DNA of 41,863 nucleotides from an uncultured Methylococcaceae bacterium (GTDB lineage: Bacteria; Pseudomonadota; Gammaproteobacteria; Methylococcales; Methylomonadaceae). Shown here one piece after another: positions 38,261 to 41,863 of the stretch (positions are counted from its first letter, which is position 1; every line of letters starts with the position of its first letter). The stretch lies in the NCBI GenBank assembly GCA_903934035.1, contig CAIZMK010000201.1, positions 1 to 41,863 of the forward strand, read 5' to 3'. Both the position numbers and the translations under genes were made by a program. The notes beneath the pieces were generated by a model that worked only from the letters and a program-made list of their open reading frames with translations, was not told the DNA's origin and did not search any database.

Positions 38261-38497
38261 ATGAACCAACAACAAACCGAAAATATACAAATCGCGTGGA
38301 TCTTTTCCACCGTTCAACAATTCCATCAACGCCACCCTGCTTTTACACTAGGGGGATTAAGGCATCAAATTTTTAATGAGCATACAAACGGATTAGCTAA
38401 ATCCGGGGCTGTTATTCGTAATGGGCGGCGGGTGCTTATAAACGAACTTAAGTATTTTGGTTGGCTGGAAGCCCAAAACCAAGCCGGTGCAAAATAA
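38261..38497 (+). CDS. Small excisionase/AlpA-like DNA-binding protein
   Basis: FTLGGLRHQIFNEHTNGLAKSGAVIRNGRRVLINELKYFGWLEAQ resembles HTH excisionase-type proteins of P4-like elements. Confidence 0.65.
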   Translation: MNQQQTENIQIAWIFSTVQQFHQRHPAFTLGGLRHQIFNEHTNGLAKSGAVIRNGRRVLINELKYFGWLEAQNQAGAK

Positions 38498-38814
38498 TGA
38501 AAAATACAGCAATCATTCCAGCAACCCCCGGCTATTTCATTGTTGAACCAGTCACCGAAGGTGGAAAAATAGTTGATGCTGTTTTAATACCTATTATCGG
38601 TTGGTTTATAGACTGTCAAATTACACACCCGATTACCCTTTTTCAAACATTTGAAGATAATAATTATCCAATACTGACACCCGGAAACATTGTATTTGAT
38701 GATTCCCAAGACACCTATAACAGTATTGAAGATTGGATGACTTGCCAAAATGCGAGAGCGCAGACACCAACAACCTTATTTGAATTGAATGGCAAAAATC
38801 AAGGAGCCGCGTAA
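38497..38814 (+). CDS. Hypothetical protein of the integrative element
   Basis: MKNTAIIPATPGYFIVEPV...; TAATG coupling on both sides. Confidence 0.65.
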   Translation: MKNTAIIPATPGYFIVEPVTEGGKIVDAVLIPIIGWFIDCQITHPITLFQTFEDNNYPILTPGNIVFDDSQDTYNSIEDWMTCQNARAQTPTTLFELNGKNQGAA

Positions 38815-39263
38815 TGAATCAAACTAAATTGCAAGAAAGTTATTTGGCGCTTAGTTCCTACTTTGAGAAAGCTATCATTATTACTGAAATAAGTCGTAAA
38901 TTTGAAGCGGATTTAAGTGCTGAAACCGAAGAAAATAAAAGTTTTATTATTCCCATCGTTACCTGTTTTTTATTCCAAAAAAATATTTTAATAGAACTGA
39001 ATGAATGCCTAACCCAGTCTGAAAATAAACCTGATGTGGGCTTATTGCTGGCATCTTTAATAAACTTAAATAAAGCACAACTAGCGTTTTGTGAAGCCGC
39101 ATTTTCAGTAAGTGTTACTTATGGTACTTATGAGCTATTAGAAACCCCGAGATTTTTAAATATTGATGTCATTGGTGAAGCCTTCAATTTAAATCTTGAA
39201 TTAAAATACTTCATTAAAAAAATCAAGAAGACTTTGATTAAGGCGGGCTATCTATGCGAATAA
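38814..39263 (+). CDS. Hypothetical protein of the integrative element
   Basis: 149 aa ORF in a tightly packed operon. Confidence 0.65.
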   Translation: MNQTKLQESYLALSSYFEKAIIITEISRKFEADLSAETEENKSFIIPIVTCFLFQKNILIELNECLTQSENKPDVGLLLASLINLNKAQLAFCEAAFSVSVTYGTYELLETPRFLNIDVIGEAFNLNLELKYFIKKIKKTLIKAGYLCE

Positions 39264-39544
39264 AACCCGAACAGCTTAAGGCAGCTATTGCACCGGCTGA
39301 TTATTATCAACATGAATTACCCGGTGCAATACTTAAAAAATATGGCTGGAATGATGCTGGCTTGTGTATCTTTCATAACGACACCCAGAAGGGCAGCTTT
39401 CGAGTAAATACCCAAACAGGGGCTTATTGCTGTTTTGCTTGTCAGATAAAGGGCGGTGATATTATTGCTTTTGAAATGGACAAGTACGGGCTTAATTTTA
39501 CCGAGGCGTTGGTAACATTAGCTGAAAAATGGGGGCTAACATGA
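39254..39544 (+). CDS. CHC2-type zinc-finger (primase-like) protein
   Basis: CIFHND...YCCFACQIKGGDIIAFEM. Confidence 0.82.
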   Translation: MRIKPEQLKAAIAPADYYQHELPGAILKKYGWNDAGLCIFHNDTQKGSFRVNTQTGAYCCFACQIKGGDIIAFEMDKYGLNFTEALVTLAEKWGLT

Positions 39545-41691
39545 GCGAAATTCCTAAAAGTTACAAGGGAAACCCTTTGATTTATAGCTGGCAATACAAA
39601 GACGAAAGCGGCCAAATACTAGGCGCAGTTATACGCTATGAAGACCCCAACGGGAAAAAAGACGTTGTTCCGTTTTTTAAAAAAAACGGCACAAACTGGA
39701 CAGCGGGTATTGATATAAATCCACGGCCTTTATTTGGCCTTGAAAAACTGGCCGCACACCCAAAAGACAAGCCGGTTTTTATTGTCGAGGGTGAAAAGTG
39801 CGCGGCGGCTTTGCAAGGCCTAGGGATTTGTGCAGTTACTTCATTGGGCGGCTCACAAGCCGCCAAAAAGACCGACTGGACACCGTTAAATGAATTTAAA
39901 TTGGTTTACATATTGCCTGATTTTGATGATTCAGGCGAACATTACGCGCATGATGTGCTTGAACTATTGGCGGCATTGCCACAGCCACCCAAAACCAAAA
40001 CGGTACGCTTGCAGGGACTTGAAAAGGCTGGCGATGTGGTGGACTGGCTTCAAAGTTGGCTTGATAATTGGGACGGTTACGCACCTATCGCCGGTGAATT
40101 ACACGAGCAGATTAAGGTAAAATTATGGGCAGAAATAAAAAGACCAAGCGCCGAACCCAAAGCATTAGTTAATGATGATGCTTGGAGTGTACCCGGTGAA
40201 ATTATTACCAAATTGCCCAAAGTTGCAGCCTTATCCGTGGAGCTAATACCCGAACCGTTTAGGGTTTGGCTGACAGACGTTAGCCACCGAATGCAGACAC
40301 CCGGAGACTTTGCAGCGGTATCAAGTCTTGTTATTGCTGGCTCACTGATTGGCGCGGGGTGTGGGGTAAGACCTAAACAGCTTGATGATTGGGAGGTAAT
40401 CGCTAATCTATGGGGTGCTTGTATTGGTAGGCCTTCAGTAGTTCTAAAAAGTCCTAGCATGAAAGAACCTATGAGCTTACTTGATCGACTTCAGGCGGCT
40501 TATGGTGCGATTTACGAGCGTGATAAAGCCGAAGCTGATTTTGATGGCTTGGTTGATGATGCTGTTTTGAAGGACTTAAAAAGCAAGCTGGACACAAACG
40601 CAAGAGGTAAAGGCTCGCTAAATAAAGCTGACTTACAGCGTTTGCGAGATGAATTTATTAATTTAAATGCTGGCGCAGAATCACAGCCAACGCGACGGCT
40701 GTTTAAAACCAATGAAACATCCATACAAAGCATGACCTTGTTACAAAATCAAAACCCGCGAGGCCTTTTAGTATACCGTGATGAATTAACTGGCTTGCTA
40801 GCACGTTGGGACAGAGAAGACGGCGCAGACGAACGCGCGTATTTTTTGGAGGGCTGGAATGGGAACGGATCTTATACGGACGTCAAGATAGGGCGCGGAG
40901 TAACCGAAGCTAAAACCATTTGTATAAGCTTATTAGGTGGAATACAACCCGATAAGCTTACAAAATACCTACGCCAAGCACAAAAAGGCGGTAATGATGG
41001 CATGCCACAACGCTTACAGCTTGCCGTTTGGCCTGATGAGCCGAAAGACTGGCAGCTAGTCGATATTAAACCCAATAAAGAGGCAAAACAGGCGGCTTTT
41101 TTGATTATGCAAACCTTGGCTGATATGGATTTTTTACAGTATGGAGCTACCCAAAACAGCCATGACGACCGGCCTTATTTTAGATTCGATGCTGATGCAC
41201 AGGAAATCTTTAATAATTGGCTTACTGACCTACAAACCATCAAAATAAAACAAGAAGATAACCCCTTAATGGCTGAGCATTTTGGAAAATTTAGGTCATT
41301 AATGCCTAGTTTGGCCTTGATATTTCATTGTATTGATCTTGCAGGCGGACGGGTAAGCGGTGCGATAAGCCAACGCGCGGCATTGTTGGCGGTTGCTTGG
41401 TGCGACTATCTGGAAACCCATGCGCGGCGTATTTATGCCATGTCAGAGAGTCTGGGGCATGGTGCGGCGGTAAACTTGGCAGATAAGATAAAAGCAGGGG
41501 CTTTGCCCAATCCTTTTACCGCGCGGGATGTTTATAAAAAAGGCTGGTATGGCTTGGCAGAAACAAAAGACGCGGAAACGGCTTGTGGTGTTTTGGTTGA
41601 AGAAAACTGGCTAAGGCGTCAACAACCAGAAAAAGCAGCCGTAGGGCGGCAACCTTTAGCTGATTTTTATATTAACCCGGCTGTTTTATAG
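39541..41691 (+). CDS. TOPRIM-DUF3987 primase/helicase-like replication protein
   Basis: TOPRIM-like VFIVEGEKCAAALQGLG...YILPDFDDSGE; DUF3987-like YRDELTGLLARWDREDGADERAYFLEGWNG. Confidence 0.82.
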   Translation: MSEIPKSYKGNPLIYSWQYKDESGQILGAVIRYEDPNGKKDVVPFFKKNGTNWTAGIDINPRPLFGLEKLAAHPKDKPVFIVEGEKCAAALQGLGICAVTSLGGSQAAKKTDWTPLNEFKLVYILPDFDDSGEHYAHDVLELLAALPQPPKTKTVRLQGLEKAGDVVDWLQSWLDNWDGYAPIAGELHEQIKVKLWAEIKRPSAEPKALVNDDAWSVPGEIITKLPKVAALSVELIPEPFRVWLTDVSHRMQTPGDFAAVSSLVIAGSLIGAGCGVRPKQLDDWEVIANLWGACIGRPSVVLKSPSMKEPMSLLDRLQAAYGAIYERDKAEADFDGLVDDAVLKDLKSKLDTNARGKGSLNKADLQRLRDEFINLNAGAESQPTRRLFKTNETSIQSMTLLQNQNPRGLLVYRDELTGLLARWDREDGADERAYFLEGWNGNGSYTDVKIGRGVTEAKTICISLLGGIQPDKLTKYLRQAQKGGNDGMPQRLQLAVWPDEPKDWQLVDIKPNKEAKQAAFLIMQTLADMDFLQYGATQNSHDDRPYFRFDADAQEIFNNWLTDLQTIKIKQEDNPLMAEHFGKFRSLMPSLALIFHCIDLAGGRVSGAISQRAALLAVAWCDYLETHARRIYAMSESLGHGAAVNLADKIKAGALPNPFTARDVYKKGWYGLAETKDAETACGVLVEENWLRRQQPEKAAVGRQPLADFYINPAVL

Positions 41692-41720
41692 TCGATACTG
41701 AAATCAAACAGTAAACAATG

Positions 41721-41744
41721 AAACCGGCTTTTGTCGGTTTTTTT
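41721..41744 (+). terminator. Rho-independent terminator after the replication gene
   Basis: AAACCGgcttttgtCGGTTTTTTT. Confidence 0.75.
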
Positions 41745-41788
41745 GGTTAAGTTGGTTTAGTCGGTTCGGGGTAACCACGTTTATATAA

Positions 41789-41863
41789 ATGCCGATACGT
41801 GAATATGATGTGGACTTGATCGACTTGCCAGAATGGACACGCAAGGCTTTAGTTGGTTTAGTC
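41789..41863 (+). CDS. Start of an ORF truncated by the window edge (MPIREYDVDLIDLPEWTRKALVGLV...)
   Basis: Open frame from ATG at 41789 to the end of the window. Confidence 0.35.
   Translation, partial: MPIREYDVDLIDLPEWTRKALVGLV

Noticed and set aside
37336-41691. A defence (anti-phage) system within the visible part of the integrative element
   Set aside because: No nuclease, reverse transcriptase, TIR, Sir2, kinase or restriction motif was recognised; the visible genes look like integration and replication functions plus unknowns.

Overview
The window looks like a gammaproteobacterial chromosome segment, AT-leaning and rich in dispersed intergenic palindromes. My taxonomic guess is a Methylococcales-like methanotroph, but this is untested. 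From left to right it contains: (1) a 250-bp-period tandem duplication of compound palindromic repeats; (2) a globin-STAS (RsbR-like) sensor and an SRPBCC gene; (3) a lipid-modification cluster (desaturase, FAD oxidoreductase, DUF1365, CFA synthase-like, DUF2878, DUF1295, lipocalin, DUF393); (4) MOSC, GNAT, HTTM and several small membrane or secreted proteins; (5) a GC-rich MITE-like element with terminal inverted repeats next to lpxB; (6) a complete minus-strand chemotaxis locus, ordered cheA(no Hpt)-cheR-cheB-cheW-parA-soluble MCP-receiver-CheA(Hpt plus degenerate kinase core plus CheW), i.e. a split CheA with a ParA-type positioning ATPase; (7) a heme oxygenase next to a 1451-aa bacteriophytochrome that also appears to carry a LOV-type PAS domain, GGDEF, EAL and a C-terminal PAS; (8) the left end of an integrative element inserted in a tRNA-Met gene (integrase, excisionase-like protein, CHC2 zinc finger, TOPRIM-DUF3987 protein), running off the right edge. 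The strongest leads are the putative red/blue dual photoreceptor with c-di-GMP output and the split-CheA cluster. All family calls come from reading motifs by eye; no database search was run.
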